Assembly: GCF_910594005.1 (NCBI RefSeq)
Contig: NC_057826.1
Coordinates: forward strand, 19,439,501-19,503,500
Direction: 5' to 3'
Length of the DNA stretch: 64,000 bases
From: Cervus elaphus
Taxonomy: Eukaryota > Chordata > Mammalia > Artiodactyla > Cervidae
This document shows, one piece after another, positions 46,590 through 58,987 of the stretch. The position numbers and the translations under genes are program-made. The notes beneath the pieces were generated by a model that saw only the letters and a program-made list of their open reading frames with translations, did not search any database and was not told the origin of the DNA. Positions within the stretch are counted from its first letter, which is position 1. Every line of letters starts with the position of its first letter.

Positions 46590-46870
46590 GCTGATCCAGC
46601 ACTGCGCTGCCGGGGCCGCATTGTCTACAAATCACGGCTGACACCCAGGCCGACCCGGGTTCGCTGCGCTCCGCTCCCCAGCAACAAGCACTTACTTCCA
46701 CGATAATTAAGCATCTCGCTAGTCGGCTTCCTGCCTCCCAGGCAGCCGCTTTAATTTCTCCTGCGCTATGCAGCATCATTTTAGAAGACTCGCTGCTATT
46801 TAAAGGCTGGAACATTTAGGGGTGTTTCAAAAATGCACGCCGCCTGCAGAACACAGGGCCAAAGGAGCTC
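46590..46870 (-). promoter_or_regulatory. CpG-rich candidate alternative promoter
   Basis: About 17 CpG dinucleotides in 280 bases stand out from CpG-poor repeat-free flanks. On the minus strand a TATA-like TTTAAATA lies at 46804-46797. About 100 bases downstream is a strong donor, GGAA|GTAAGTG, at 46695, about 1.2 kb before the proposed acceptor at 45523. This would suit a short non-coding first exon for SIPA1L1. No transcript evidence is available. Confidence 0.4.
46696..46770 (-). other. Putative non-coding first exon of SIPA1L1
   Basis: Placed between a start about 27-30 bases below the TATA-like box and the donor GTAAGTG at 46695-46689. The upstream limit is a guess. It is supported only by the box, the donor and the CpG context. 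Confidence 0.3.
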
Positions 46871-47708
46871 CAGCTGGCTGCTTAGACCAGCCCCACACAG
46901 AAACGCCAATTGTTTTCCCTCTGGCTCCTCTTCACCATCTTTTGTGAAAGGGATAATGGTTTTGCACCACTACCCAATGAAACCTGACTTTCGACCTCTC
47001 TAGATACTTCTACCGTCAGATTGCTATAATTTGACTGTATATCTGGGAACTGTCCAGGATCCTCTTGAACTGTAAACCTTCAAGTGGAATAATGTGCTAA
47101 CTGTTGCTTGCGTCTGAAAGAGACCATGTGGCCACAGCCAAGGTTTAAGAAGTGCTCCTTATAAAATGGAAGGAAACTGGGCAACCGAACCAAAATGCAA
47201 AGTAAACACTAGCCCATCTCAAAGGGGAAAAAAAAAAAATCTTTTGACAACCCCAAACCACAATTTATGAGCTATTTTGTAACTAGGGAAAAAAGAAGCT
47301 GTTTATTTCAATGAAACAGCTTTCAAAGAAAGAATATACTGACATACAAGATAATTCTCAATAGATTCTTATGAAAATCAGATGTTTTCAGTGTCTCTCA
47401 CAAACTCACAGAAATCCAAATAAATCATCTATCGTTCCCAGAACTGACGTTCTCTAAAAGGCCAGTGCACCAACCCCCCAGGGTAAAGACTCATTCGTGC
47501 CACATTTCGTTTCCCTTAGAATAGAGTTCACCGCAGGACTGTCTTTTTTTAGTATCTGTGAAGTTATAGGTCAGCACGAAAATACAGTAAGTAGCACTGA
47601 CTTGGAAATACCTGCTCTTGGTGGTCACTACTCCGGGATTCCCGTTCAGAAGCACCGCATATGCTTCCTGGGTCTTTTTAACAGGTTTAAAAAAATCTTA
47701 CCCAAGTG

Positions 47709-48049
47709 GGCTTCCCTGGTGGCTCAGTGGTAAAGAATTGGCCAGCCAATGCAGGAGACATGGGTTCGATCCCTAGCCTGAGAGGATCCTACATGCCATA
47801 GAACAAGTAAGCCTGTGTGCCACAATGATGGAGCCAGCGATCTAGAGCCTGGGAGCCGCAACTAAGGAGCCCACGTGCTACAACTCCTGAAGCCCACCTG
47901 CTCTAAAGCCTAGGCTCCACAACAGGAGAAGTCAATGCAATGAGAAGCCCACACACCGAAACTAGAGAGTGGCCCCCACTCGCTGCAACTAGAGAAAAGT
48001 CCTCACATCAGTGAAGACTCAGCACAACCAAAAATAAATAAAATTATTC
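47709..48049 (+). mobile_element. Long CHR-type SINE (tRNA-derived)
   Basis: 'cttccctggtggctcagtgg' head with B-box 'ggttcgatccc', then the long body with 'gagcctgggagccgcaacta', 'aagcccacacaccgaaacta' and an AATAAATAAA tail. AAAAAATCTTA occurs just before (47690-47700) and after (48050-48060), probably the target-site duplication with a few extra bases on the left. Confidence 0.88.
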
Positions 48050-48245
48050 AAAAAATCTTAGAGAAATGTTTCTTTGTAATTTAAAATAAATGCCAGGACT
48101 CCTGCTACATCTTGACTACGATAACTGTTATCGTTCAATTTCAAAATACACATGGGCACATACGGGAGAGAGTGCCCACCGTTAAACGACCTGAAAAATC
48201 TGAGGAGGTTCAAGATGGGACAACTAAGTTACATAACAGATTTTG

Positions 48246-48308
48246 TTTTCTTGTCATGGAGACTTTTTTTCCTTTTCTCTTCTCTTTTTTCCTCTCTTTC
48301 CTATCCTT
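48246..48308. repeat. Pyrimidine-rich tract
   Basis: Mostly T and C ('tttttttccttttctcttct', 'cttttttcctctctttccta'). It would be purine-rich on the transcribed minus-strand RNA. Confidence 0.8.
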
Positions 48309-49423
48309 ATTTATAGCAACAAAGCCCTTCAGGCACAAGAGGAACTTTAGACATAGACCAGCATCTACAGAATATATACGCTCTGTATTTATTCAAGTAC
48401 TAATTGAAAATAATGGTGCCATCCACGTGTAATATGACATCACATCCATAATACCTAAAACCTATTCCTTGGGGTTAATGGAAATAGCAAACATATGCTA
48501 ACAATGATTAGCAATTCTCTTAGTTATCAGCAAACCTGCTTAAGCATCACTAAATATGGTAAAAAATGATAGAATTAAGTAGACGAGCAGTACTAATTTA
48601 TTGCATGTCACTTCTATCTGTTGAAAGAGTAAACTGTTTAAAAAATATCCTTGTTATATGTTTAATTTTACAGCTCTAGGTAGTACTTGAGTCCATGGTG
48701 GATCCATTTAGCTAGAATATCAATCCCATTGTTTAGTTCTGTGAGCTCCGGAAACTCTCTCAGCTAAGGAGAAGGCACAGTCTACTAACTGAAAATCTTT
48801 CCATCACTCAAGGTCTATCACCACGTAACCTACCGCAGTTTTCTGATAAGACCATTCTTTCAAAGGAAGTGCCTCCTCCTCTCCAGTAAATCACCCCCGT
48901 CTTTCTGCATTAACTTCTGAGCATGGACCACACACTTGGTGCTAGAGATATTTGGGGAAACAGCCCCTCCCTCCAAGGGAGGCTACAGGTGTAAAAACAG
49001 TCCCTGTCATCCAGGCTCACTGAGACATTTACATTCTTGACCTCTCTAGCCTTCCTGAAATTCTGTCTTCTCTAGGCCTTCATGATGAATACATTCTTCT
49101 TAATTTCTGGTGCCTCCTCAGGGTCACTGGTGGCTCCATTTAAAAGCAAGTGATTCCAGGGTGGTACCCTTGGTTTAATTCTCTTACTAGTCTTCAGAGT
49201 TTTTGAAGGTGCTGTAAAGGGTGTTAGTATTAGGATGCATTTGAGCACCAAGTGCATTAGGATGAGATCGCAGACCTGGGGACACTGGAGTAAAAATATT
49301 ACTCTGGAAACGAGGGTGTTGACTTGGCTGGATCAGTTGCCTGTGTAACTGAACGAAGCAGAATTGGGAAACTGAGTGGGGGAGATAGCTGCATGGTAGC
49401 CAGTACTGTCTGGAGATGTCACA

Positions 49424-49469
49424 GATACCCACAGCTTTTTTTTTTTTTTTTTTTGATACCCACAGCTTT
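49424..49469 (-). mobile_element. Poly(A)-only retrotransposition scar (poly(T) on plus strand)
   Basis: The 15-mer GATACCCACAGCTTT at 49424-49438 is repeated exactly at 49455-49469. Only 16 T (49439-49454) lie between. A target-site duplication around a bare homopolymer points to an L1-type insertion that kept nothing but the tail. Confidence 0.75.
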
Positions 49470-49851
49470 AAATATATTATCTCTATGCAGTTACCTCCAA
49501 ATCTTTTCTCATGACCCTTTCCCTTAAATTACAGATAAAATATATGCAAGTGCTCATTTGATATCTTCCTTATTTATCCACTTTCAACATGAATTATTAA
49601 GCAGAAAAATGGGAAAATAAAATTTTTCCAAGAAATAAATGAGTGATAAGGAAGTGAGAACAATAAATAATTGAAGGAACCAAAGGAAAGGAACAACATG
49701 GGAAACTTTCTTTGTGCCAAGGGCATAAAAATAGTTTAAAGGTTACACAAGAAGACGTGGGAAGGAAAGAAAACAAAAAACGAACAACAACTTACAGTTC
49801 CTGCCCTGAAATAATCTAAGTACAATATGGTACGTTCACTAAAAAGATGTA

Positions 49852-50060
49852 GTGTGCATACTTAGTTGTGTTCAACTCTTTGGGACCCTACAGACTGGGG
49901 CCTGCCAAGCTTCCCTGTCCATGGAATTTTCCAGGCAAGAATACTGGAATGGGTTGTCATTTCCTCCTCCGGGGATCTTCCTGACCCAGGGATGGAACTT
50001 GCATCTCCTGCACTGGCAGGCAGATTTTTTTTTACCACTGAGCGACCTGGAAAGCCCATG
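49852..50060 (-). mobile_element. Bov-tA SINE, antisense
   Basis: 'tgtgttcaactctttgggac', 'gcaagaatactggaatgggt', tRNA head ending 'gagcgacctggaaagccc'. The flanks AAAAGATGTA (49842-49851) and AAAAGATATA (50061-50070) are a target-site duplication with one difference. Confidence 0.92.
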
Positions 50061-51361
50061 AAAAGATATAGCATTCTTCACCAACTACCTCTGTATTTCA
50101 AAATGGGATGTTGGTAGGTCCTTTAATTGGCACAGCCTCAGATACAGGACCAACTCTCAATGATTCCAGGCAATAGATGAAATTTTGATGATGAATAACT
50201 ATATAAATATCCTGAGATTACACAGATAAACAATGTGAATATTTATGAAAGTGTCAATGTAAATAGTTTATTAAGCTGTATATACAGACTTAAAATATCC
50301 ATAAATATTCTTTAGAATATAATAGGAAACTTTATTTTAAAACAGAAATATTACATCACAGTGTTTGGACATTAGATTAGCTATGATAACCAAATAAAGC
50401 CAATGATTTCCTTTACCTCCCTTCTTGGCTTTCCTGAATTACAGTCACAGTACATAAAAGTAACATCTCAGATAGAAGGAACGTCTCACTCTTTCAAATC
50501 AGCCTTGAAACACATACAAACATCTCCATGCAATGTCCTAGATAATTTAAGCTTTATGAATCAGCATTTAACTTTTTAGACTGGAATTTCCCCCTTCTTT
50601 CATTTCCGTTCTGTCTCCTCAACAAAAATCAGGAAGGATTGGGAAGAGAGGAGTTGATAAGTCTAGTTCCTGCTCTCCAAATGTTCACTATCTAAAAAAG
50701 ACAACGCTGATGAAGTAGATTCAAATAATTTGCCCTCAAATTACCAAAGTGAATAAAGAAGTTATAGATACAAAACATACATAAACAGATGAATTTACAT
50801 TTGAGTTTAGAGATAGCAATTGAGATAGAGATAGAGGAAGCAACTTAAAATGTACTTGTTTTGATAAAGAGCAAAAGAAAGAATAACATTTGCCTCCCAA
50901 CTATCCTCCAAACAAAAAGTTTGAGGAGGAAGGTTACATTTCAAAGGTCTAGTAAGGCTTGAACATACTTTGTATAGCTGCAGGTGAAGGAAACAACATG
51001 AAAATTTGGCAGCAAGCTTGATGGCAGAAGAGGGGTGATAAAATATAAAGGATTTGAAAAAAAAATTTTTTTTTTAAATAAAATTTAAAAGGTTTGGAGT
51101 CAGACACATGGTAAGAATTACTGATGGGTAAGAAAATGATTCAACAGCTGGCAAAATAAAGGAGAACAGAAATAAATGTGAACATTTATCTTATTTGAAT
51201 ATGAGAAAACTCAGGCAATAAGCAATTAATATAATGCCAAGAGGAGGAGGTTGTGAGGAGGAGCTTAAAGTAAAGAGGTAAAAACATAGTTAATAGAAAG
51301 GTAACCATGAACCAGAATTATTAGAGGAAAAACAGCATTTGAGGTACAGCAAATGAATACT

Positions 51362-51531
51362 TGAGGGCGGGAAAAGAAGGGGACGACAGAGGATGAAATG
51401 GTTGGATGGCATCACCAACTCAATGGACATGGGTTTGGGTAGACTCCGGGAGTTGGTGATGGACAGGGAGGCCTGGCGTGCTGTGGTTCATGGGGTCGCA
51501 AAGAGTCGGACACAACTAAGTGACTGAACTG
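51362..51531 (+). mobile_element. BovB LINE 3' end with target-site duplication
   Basis: 'gacgacagaggatgaaatgg', 'gggagttggtgatggacagg', 'gtgactgaactga' terminus. AAATGAATACT (51351-51361) and AAATAAATACT (51532-51542) flank it with one mismatch. Confidence 0.9.
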
Positions 51532-52856
51532 AAATAAATACTCTCAAGGAAAAGAAATCAGAGCTCATCAGGGGCATGAAGAATCTGTGGCTGCCATCCA
51601 GGATATTAAGAGAGCAGACTATATCCATGAAGGAGGTGAGTGTTTTTAAAAAAGCAGTTTGTACATTAATATTCATTTAAAATCCATTAGAAAGTTACTC
51701 ATCAATCCTGCAAACTGTGATCTAGTACTGATAATCTAATTACCAAATAGGATCTGGGGAAGCGGGATATGAGAAATGGACAGGGAGCAGAGAGACAACC
51801 AATAAATGTCTACTATGCAGGAAGAAAGGCTTGTCAACTTTCCCCAAATTATGTTTCAAATCCTTCAAGTTAGTAATTCATAAGAAAGGGTTCTATAATT
51901 AAATAAGGAAGGTACACACTATCACCTGCATCAGGATTTGATAATACATGTTAGTATATTAAGGCTCCATGAAATATACAGATTTTTAAAAAAAAAACCA
52001 ACACTTAACTATTAAACTAAGATATTTCTTAACTGATTTGACCATGGACTTATTTTTTTAAGAATATTTTTATATTGTGCTTCCTATCAAATGTAACTGA
52101 GGAGAAATGGGCCCAGTTTCAGAAGAACTCAGGATACAAACAAAATGGTTTATACGTTATAAATTTAGTTTTTTTTTTAGTTGCGTATAGGTATATAAAC
52201 AAGCCAAAGGAAGTTCACCAAGGGAATTATAATACTTGCTGTAGACAGATTATAAATAATTCCTTTTTAAAGTATTTAACTATATGATTTATTTTCTAAA
52301 ATGAGCATGCATAACTTTTATAATCAGAAGAAAAAGTTTACAAGAAAAAAAGCAACTCATTCTGTTACTAAAAACAATAAACTGTCTGAGAATGTTGCAT
52401 GATGAACAGACACTTGAATACTAATTATTAAATACAGCCCCATGTAAAACCTCAAACCATTCAAATCACCAAACAAGTCAAAATGCAACAGATGTCAAGT
52501 CCTTACAATAAGATGATCTTGTGCTAAATCCTCTGATTAAAATGGAATCAAAGAAGGCTACATAAAATAGAAAGTACTGAAGATTATAAGATTTAGCAGT
52601 ATTTACAGGATTTGAATAATTACTCCATACAGATGATTAATGCAATTGCATGCATTTTTTTTTTTATATTTAATGCTGCTTTCTTTATATTTAGTATTGA
52701 CACAAAAGCCCCCTCCTACCCAAAAGTCTCCATCTCACCCTTTCACAAGGTTGCAGTGACCTGGGAAATCAGGTGAGGCTGCCTAAACAGAGCACAGACT
52801 GAGTCGTCATCACTTGTTGCCCTTTCCTGGAACACATCTACTTTCCTACGTACACA

Positions 52857-52967
52857 AGTGAAGTGAAAGTGCTCAGTCGTGTCCGACTCTTTGCAACCCC
52901 ATGGACTATACAGCCCATGGAATTCTCCAGGCCAGAATACCGGAGTGGGTAGCCTTTCCCTACTCCA
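52857..52967 (-). mobile_element. Bov-tA SINE, antisense, truncated
   Basis: 'gtgaaagtgctcagtcgtgt', 'gactctttgcaaccccatgg', ending at 'tagcctttccctactccat'. The tRNA head is absent. Confidence 0.9.
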
Positions 52968-53561
52968 TGCTTCTCAGCTTTTGACCCTACAACCCTCCTC
53001 CTGCAGACATTCGGGCTAAACTGGAAGAAGGTCACCACTCGGGCTGCAGACCAACACTCTGGAGAGTATTATCATATTGTCCTGAGGTATCCATGGCTCG
53101 AGGAAACTGTATATTTAACCCGGAAAGGAAGAATCTAGTAGTACTGACTTTCTCTGAGGGCAGGAGGGAAAGAGATGGTCTAAACTGCATTAAGTCAGAT
53201 TTAAACTAGATAAGCCATGAAAATTGCCTCTGATCCACATATGCCGAACCACAGTTGAGAACCTGCATCACTAAAGACAGCTTTTCAGGCTGCCAACATG
53301 GGCTATGGGAGCACCAGCTATTTGGTGTTGTACACTAAGCCAGTCACTCTCAAAAGAGAAAGCAAAGCGGGAACATTTCCACCCTCAAGTCCCTATGATC
53401 TAACTGGAAGAGGACCGGAAGGTTCAGCAAGACAGAATGTCACAATTGGCTTTGTCGAAGACATCAATGTTTTCTCACTTGAGTATTTAAAATCCAAAAA
53501 GAATGTAAGAAAGTGCACTTGAGACACAGAAAAAGAATAGAAAGTCACATCAGTAAGAACA

Positions 53562-53763
53562 GGGGGATGTGTGTATGCTCAGTCGTGTCCAACTCTTTGT
53601 GACCCCATGGACTGTAGCCCTGCAGTCTCCTCTGTCCATGGAATTTTCCAAGCAAGCATACTGGAATAGATTGCCATTTCCTACTCCAGGGGAATCCTCC
53701 CAACACAGGGATCGAACCCACGTCTCTTGCGTCTCCTGCACTGGCAGGCAGATTCTTTACCAT
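53562..53763 (-). mobile_element. Bov-tA SINE, antisense
   Basis: 'ctcagtcgtgtccaactctt', 'gtgaccccatggactgtagc', tRNA head complement ending 'ggcagattctttacca'. TAAGAACA lies at 53554-53561 and 53764-53771, a likely short duplication. Confidence 0.9.
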
Positions 53764-54994
53764 TAAGAACAATGGGTAAACAGAAAGTTCCTTCTAAGCA
53801 CAACCCTAATACCCTAATCATTGTTAATCACAGTATCACCAGTAACCATGTTTCATTTAGCAGATTTTAAAATATCACAACCAAGGACCGAAAGCTTAAA
53901 AGGAAAAAATTAAAACATAAAATCACTCCACCTTGCCTTAGTGTTTCCTTAAATACAGTTGCTGGTGGGTTATTCGTCTGCTTCACTCTACACTTATGTC
54001 TGAGCATAAACTCCCTCCCCATGGTGCTCAGAGAGCATGGGACTCTGCCATCCTGTCCACTCCGTGACCCGTGTGCATCCCCTGAATCCTCACAAGCCCC
54101 CTGGGAGGCGAGCATCTCCCTTTCAGTGAGGGAAAGCACACTGACATGAAAACGTGGAGGGCTCTCTCTCTAATAAATACAGAGCTGGCAGTTAGAGGCA
54201 TTACAGCAGAAAAACCACTCTGAAAACACATTTTAAAAGAAAAAAGGCCTCCATTTATAGCCTGAGTATTACTTCTGAAGCCCAATCCAGACGTGAATCT
54301 CAACACCCAGTGGGGAAAAAATGCTGCAGTGGTCAGGTCACTTGCCTTCCATGCACCTTCAGAGGTCCCTCAATGGCAACCCCATTACTGTCTGAATTGG
54401 GCCTGGAGCTCAGAAGTAAGCAGCACCCACTCCCCGCTTCCTTCTTTCTCTAAGAGCAGGGAACAGGTCTGCCCTCCACAAACCGGCACCTTTTTATAAA
54501 GCTCTACAGCGGCTGAACCTGAATCGAGGGTGTCCCTCTTGACCTTACATTCAGCATCTAGAATTGTGAGTCATGAGAATGAATAGCTTGTCTGATCCTT
54601 TCATTTTCCACACAAGGCGTCTCAGGGCCAGAAACTGTTAAGTCCACCACGGTGAAACAGCTGGGACAGAGCCCACATGTGAAGTCGTGCCCTGACGCCT
54701 GCCCTGTTTGCTATACTGGGCTGTCCTTCCAGAACATGCTATTTCAATAATCTCCTGCCACCAGCTGTAACTACAGTCTGAGCATCCATCCGTACCAGCT
54801 ACGGTGCGCTAACTACCTGGTTTACGCCCCACATCCATCTGCAGACAGGTATCATCCACCACCATGCAGGGCTGCTCAGGAGACACTGGGTCACTGCTGG
54901 GACTGACCCCTAATCCCTGCTCCCTTATTGAAATGCCTCTCCTGCTATTAATACTACTCTCTGCAATTAACTCTACACATGGTTGGGCTTTTTC

Positions 54995-55075
54995 TCCTCA
55001 AGTGGATATTAGGTTCTGGAGGACAGAGAGCCATCCAATCCTTATCTCCAAAGCACCTAAGCTCAGTATCCTTGA
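54995..55075 (+). mobile_element. L2 3'-end scrap (possible)
   Basis: 'aggttctggaggacagagag' followed by 'cttatctccaaagcacctaa' is consistent with an eroded L2 terminus ('gaggacagggacc...tccccagcacctag'). Confidence 0.35.
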
Positions 55076-56591
55076 AATGGAATTTTTTGCAACAAAAGCC
55101 ACAAGCTCCCAGCTAAGATGAACTAGAAATTAGTTGGTACATTAACAGAATTTACATTGTCATCTAAAATGTAATTATGGTTATCTCATAAATACTGTGT
55201 TGAGGGAGACAAAAAATAAAAAAAACCTCTCACATCACTGAAATTTAATAAAGATTTCAGTTTCATCATTCTCTCTTAAGATTAGCCTTCACACAGCAGT
55301 AGTGAATGAAAACTAACAGCGGTTTGACCTGCGTCCTTTCAATCCACTCCTCATAGAAGTGCATGAAAAATAACCATTAAAATGAGCAAATCTCTTAAAA
55401 GAAGTGAATCAGTTAGAATGAGATAAGGCACAATCACATGAAATACTGATGCACAATAGAATTTGGTATTAATAATCGTAGCAAATAAATTAATTCACAG
55501 GAAAACAGAACGAGGGTGGTTAACACAGTATACATGCGAAAGACAACAGAAACCAGAGATTACAATCTGTCATCAAATTAATGATGGTCAAACTAATTTT
55601 TCTGTTTTACCCTCAATTAATTCTTCTTCCATTCAGAAGTCTCCTCTTTGCTGCTCCCTCTTTTCAAAGTTGCTCTTTTTAATAAATGAATATGCTTCTT
55701 GTTTAAAAAAAAAAAGAACTGAAATGGTGCTGAAAAAGTGAAAAATACGCCTTCCTTCAAGACATCCCAATCCCAACCCCAAAGGCAGCCACTCCTAACA
55801 GTTTATGAATTCTTCCAGACTCTGTGTGGGGGTTGGGTGCACACACAATAAGACAAGCATTGAACCAGAAGAGGGGAGGAGGGAAGTAGCCCAGGGAACA
55901 GCTCACAGCTGAAGAGACTTAACTCCAGTACTTGTTCAATGTGACAGAACCAGATAACAAGGGTCAAAGAATCTACTTACGTTCAGGAGAGGCAGAGGAC
56001 CTCCCTTGCCAACCTGACATAAAGTACTGTCTGAAACCCTTCACAGCTGACACATTTTCAATCTTTTATGTACTTATCCTGGTTCAGAAAATAGGAGCCC
56101 TATACAAATGTTTCTGGCTACTAGTCAACAAAAATTAAGGCAAGAGCGAATGAAATAACTTTAATTCAATGCACACCACAATCCTCCAAGTTTTATCTTA
56201 ACTGTGTAAATTTTTTTACTAATTATGTAAAAATTTTAGTAATGTTTTAGTAATTATGTACACACACAAATATAAACACACTTTATATATAAAACATTCA
56301 AATAATATTATTTTTACTTCTGCCTCCAAACTTGAAAACCCCTGATTTCTAAATGAGGGTTTACTCACAAACCTATTAACTTTATCACTTAAACGTTCAT
56401 TTACAAACTAGAAAAAAAAAAAAAAAGCTCAGTAAAATGCAAACTGACCAAATGTTCAAAGAAAAACCTTGTGGCAGAAGTCTTTTTTTGTTTCTTGGCC
56501 ACCCTTTTTCATTTTTGTGGCAAAGTGAAATATAATCCCCTAGGCTTGACATGATAAATTTAATCTGAAAATGTAGTCCTGTGTGTCTGCA

Positions 56592-56615
56592 TGATCACAC
56601 TTTAAAATGTGATCA
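56592..56615. repeat. Short inverted repeat
   Basis: TGATCACA (56592-56599) and TGTGATCA (56608-56615) flank an 8-nt AT-rich loop. Confidence 0.85.
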
Positions 56616-56644
56616 CTTTGCCTATGCAGGACTGTTTCTAAAGT

Positions 56645-56745
56645 GCATGCAGGCAAGCCCAACACTTACACTCTCTTGCTCAAAACCTCACAATAACTTC
56701 CCTCTGCTCTCAAGGCAAAAGGAAAAATTTCCAAACGCATGATGG
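56645..56745 (+). mobile_element. L2 LINE fragment
   Basis: 'tcttgctcaaaacctcacaa', 'taacttccctctgctctcaa' matches the L2 segment 'ctgctcaaaaccctccagtggcttcc'. Confidence 0.5.
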
Positions 56746-57689
56746 AACTTCCTGGTTAACAGTACAGCCTCTCTGCACTCTGTGAACCTGCAGCTCCAGT
56801 AAAAGGGTAAGAGAACCCGTTGCAAGTATTTGAACACATCTTGAATGCCTTCAGGAGAAACCAAGTGGCAACTTCTGCTGAAACACAGCTGGACACAATT
56901 CCTTTTCTTTCTTTTCTTGGGCTTACCCGTCCCTCTGGGTCCTGTTTAACTCTTTCTCCTCCATCAAGGTTGGCGGTTGCAACCTCCAACCTCAAGGTTG
57001 CATCTGGGTATCATCTCTTCCAGGAAGTTGTCCACACTCTGCCCCATCCCCTGACATGTTACCCTTTTTTTTTTTTTTTTTAAAACAGTATCCCTTGAGA
57101 GGACTGCAGGTAATTTATGGATGACTAAAAATCAAGAGAGGGATCCTCTACTTTAATGAAGTTATGATTTCACTCTGCACTCACCTTTCTAATACCAGCT
57201 CTGTTGGCAAAAAAAAAAAAAAAAATCGAAGGACTGTCAGTTTGAAGTTTTTTGACAAAACAACTGATTTTGAAGGATTTTTTGGACAAAACTATCATAA
57301 AAGCAGGCTTAAAAGAAAGAATATGTTGGAGTAAAACAAAAAAAAAATCACTTAACAGAGCACAATTACACGAAAAGAGCCTAACTAGTGTTATAATAAT
57401 CATGGGTTATAATAAGCAACAAAAGACCTATAAATCAAAACAACACTGCATCATTTGATACCTATTAGAAAAAATTCTAGGAACATCAATCCTCCCACTG
57501 TTATTGAAGCTACAGTTAAGAGATCTCCTTGTGTTGCGAGAAACAATGCAAAGTGGTAGAACCCTTTCAGGAAAAGAAAAACCGGTGGGTAAACCAGAGA
57601 ACAGTCCTATTGCTGGGTTCTGTAACGTCTCTTTTAACACCTGCAAATGGATTTGCTGCTCAGCATCTTAAGAGATATTCCTCTGCTGT

Positions 57690-57955
57690 ACTCAGGACTC
57701 CTCCTCACACTCACACCAGCCTCTCTTTGTTCCTTCCACAAGCCCCAGGTAGTTCCCATTCCTGGGAGCTATGAGCACCCACTCTTCCTCTTACAGTCCC
57801 CAACACTCCCCCCATATCCTTGGTCCCCAAAGGACACCCTGCTTTTTCTTTTGAAGTTTCCTGATACAACACCCCCTAAGTCACAAGTCTCTCAAGCCAG
57901 GACTGCACCTTATTTAACTTTATGTATCTAAGCCTTTAATAGAGGCTTAAAGATA
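57690..57955 (+). mobile_element. L2 LINE 3' region (possible)
   Basis: 'ctctctttgttccttccaca', then 'gccaggactgcaccttattt', 'actttatgtatctaagcctt' keeps the L2 order with high divergence. Confidence 0.4.
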
Positions 57956-58178
57956 CAAGAAAACAAGTGGTACAGCAAAAACCACAAAGTGATTTTTACC
58001 ATCTGTAAGAAGGAAAACCAGTGGTACTAAGATACTACCATGCTATTTAGTGTTTTTTTTTCACTTACATTTTTATCAAAGTAATACACATACTAGTTAT
58101 AGGCAAACAGAACTTCAGGCATTTAAGGTAAAAACAACAACTAAACAGTAGTCTTCACATCATCTTCTTTACACCTAA

Positions 58179-58221
58179 GAGCAACCACTTTCTTTTTTTT
58201 TTTTTTTGAGCAACCACTTTC
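58179..58221 (-). mobile_element. Second poly(A)-only retrotransposition scar
   Basis: GAGCAACCACTTTC at 58179-58192 and exactly again at 58208-58221, separated only by 15 T (58193-58207). Same structure as the scar at 49424-49469. Confidence 0.78.
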
Positions 58222-58987
58222 AATTCATAGCACTACTTCCTCCACTATCTCCACGCTCCTAAATAACAGACTTAGGCACTATTTCTTGATTTATCAACAT
58301 TAGATATTCTCTGTTGAAGTTCTGTTTTGGAAGATGAGAAATAAACATGCTTCCACAAAGTGTGCTTCCCCTTCCCTTGCTCTATATTATGTAAACATGC
58401 ATGTATAGATGTATATGTGTTTATGTGTGTATCACAGCTATATCACACACATACGTCAGGATTTACTTTACTACAGCTATATTTGCTCAATTGCTTACTT
58501 TGTTTTTCCTGGAGTTAATACTGGCTTTTTTTTTTTTTTCATTTGCTTAGTTTCTATATACCTACCCTTAATTCTTTCGAAACTCAACAAGAAAAAGAAA
58601 AATCACACCATCCCCCAAAACACAAAAACAAACAAAAACCCCCTTCTTCTCATAACCATTTCTCACGTGGTCAAAAGCCACAAGTGCCCTAGCGATTCCA
58701 CTTCTCTTTCCTGGAGACCTCCCTCCTAGAGCTCTCCATCTTCACACTCCATTCCAGCCCTGCTGATCTCCAGAAACACATCATCACCATCATTATCCTG
58801 ACAGTTCCTTCTCACCTCTCTTGGGGTGAATTCCATGCTTGCCAGATCTCATTACCTTCTTCATTCTTGGTCTACTCGCTCATTTTGATGGACCCCTACC
58901 CTCACTCACCAACTGCCTAAGAAGTACTTAGGTGTTAGAAGTTTTGTGTCCTGGCATGTCCAGCCTTAATCTGACTGGTGGTTTGGT

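Noticed and set aside
46438..46815. Open frame of 125 codons on the minus strand in the CpG cluster
   Set aside because: Cys-rich and low-complexity translation without recognisable domains. It spans the proposed donor and is better explained by GC-rich non-coding sequence.
57208..57226. Other long A/T runs (57066-57081, 57208-57226, 58525-58539, 56410-56426) as further tail-only insertions
   Set aside because: No flanking direct repeats of useful length were seen, so slippage or old tails explain them equally well.
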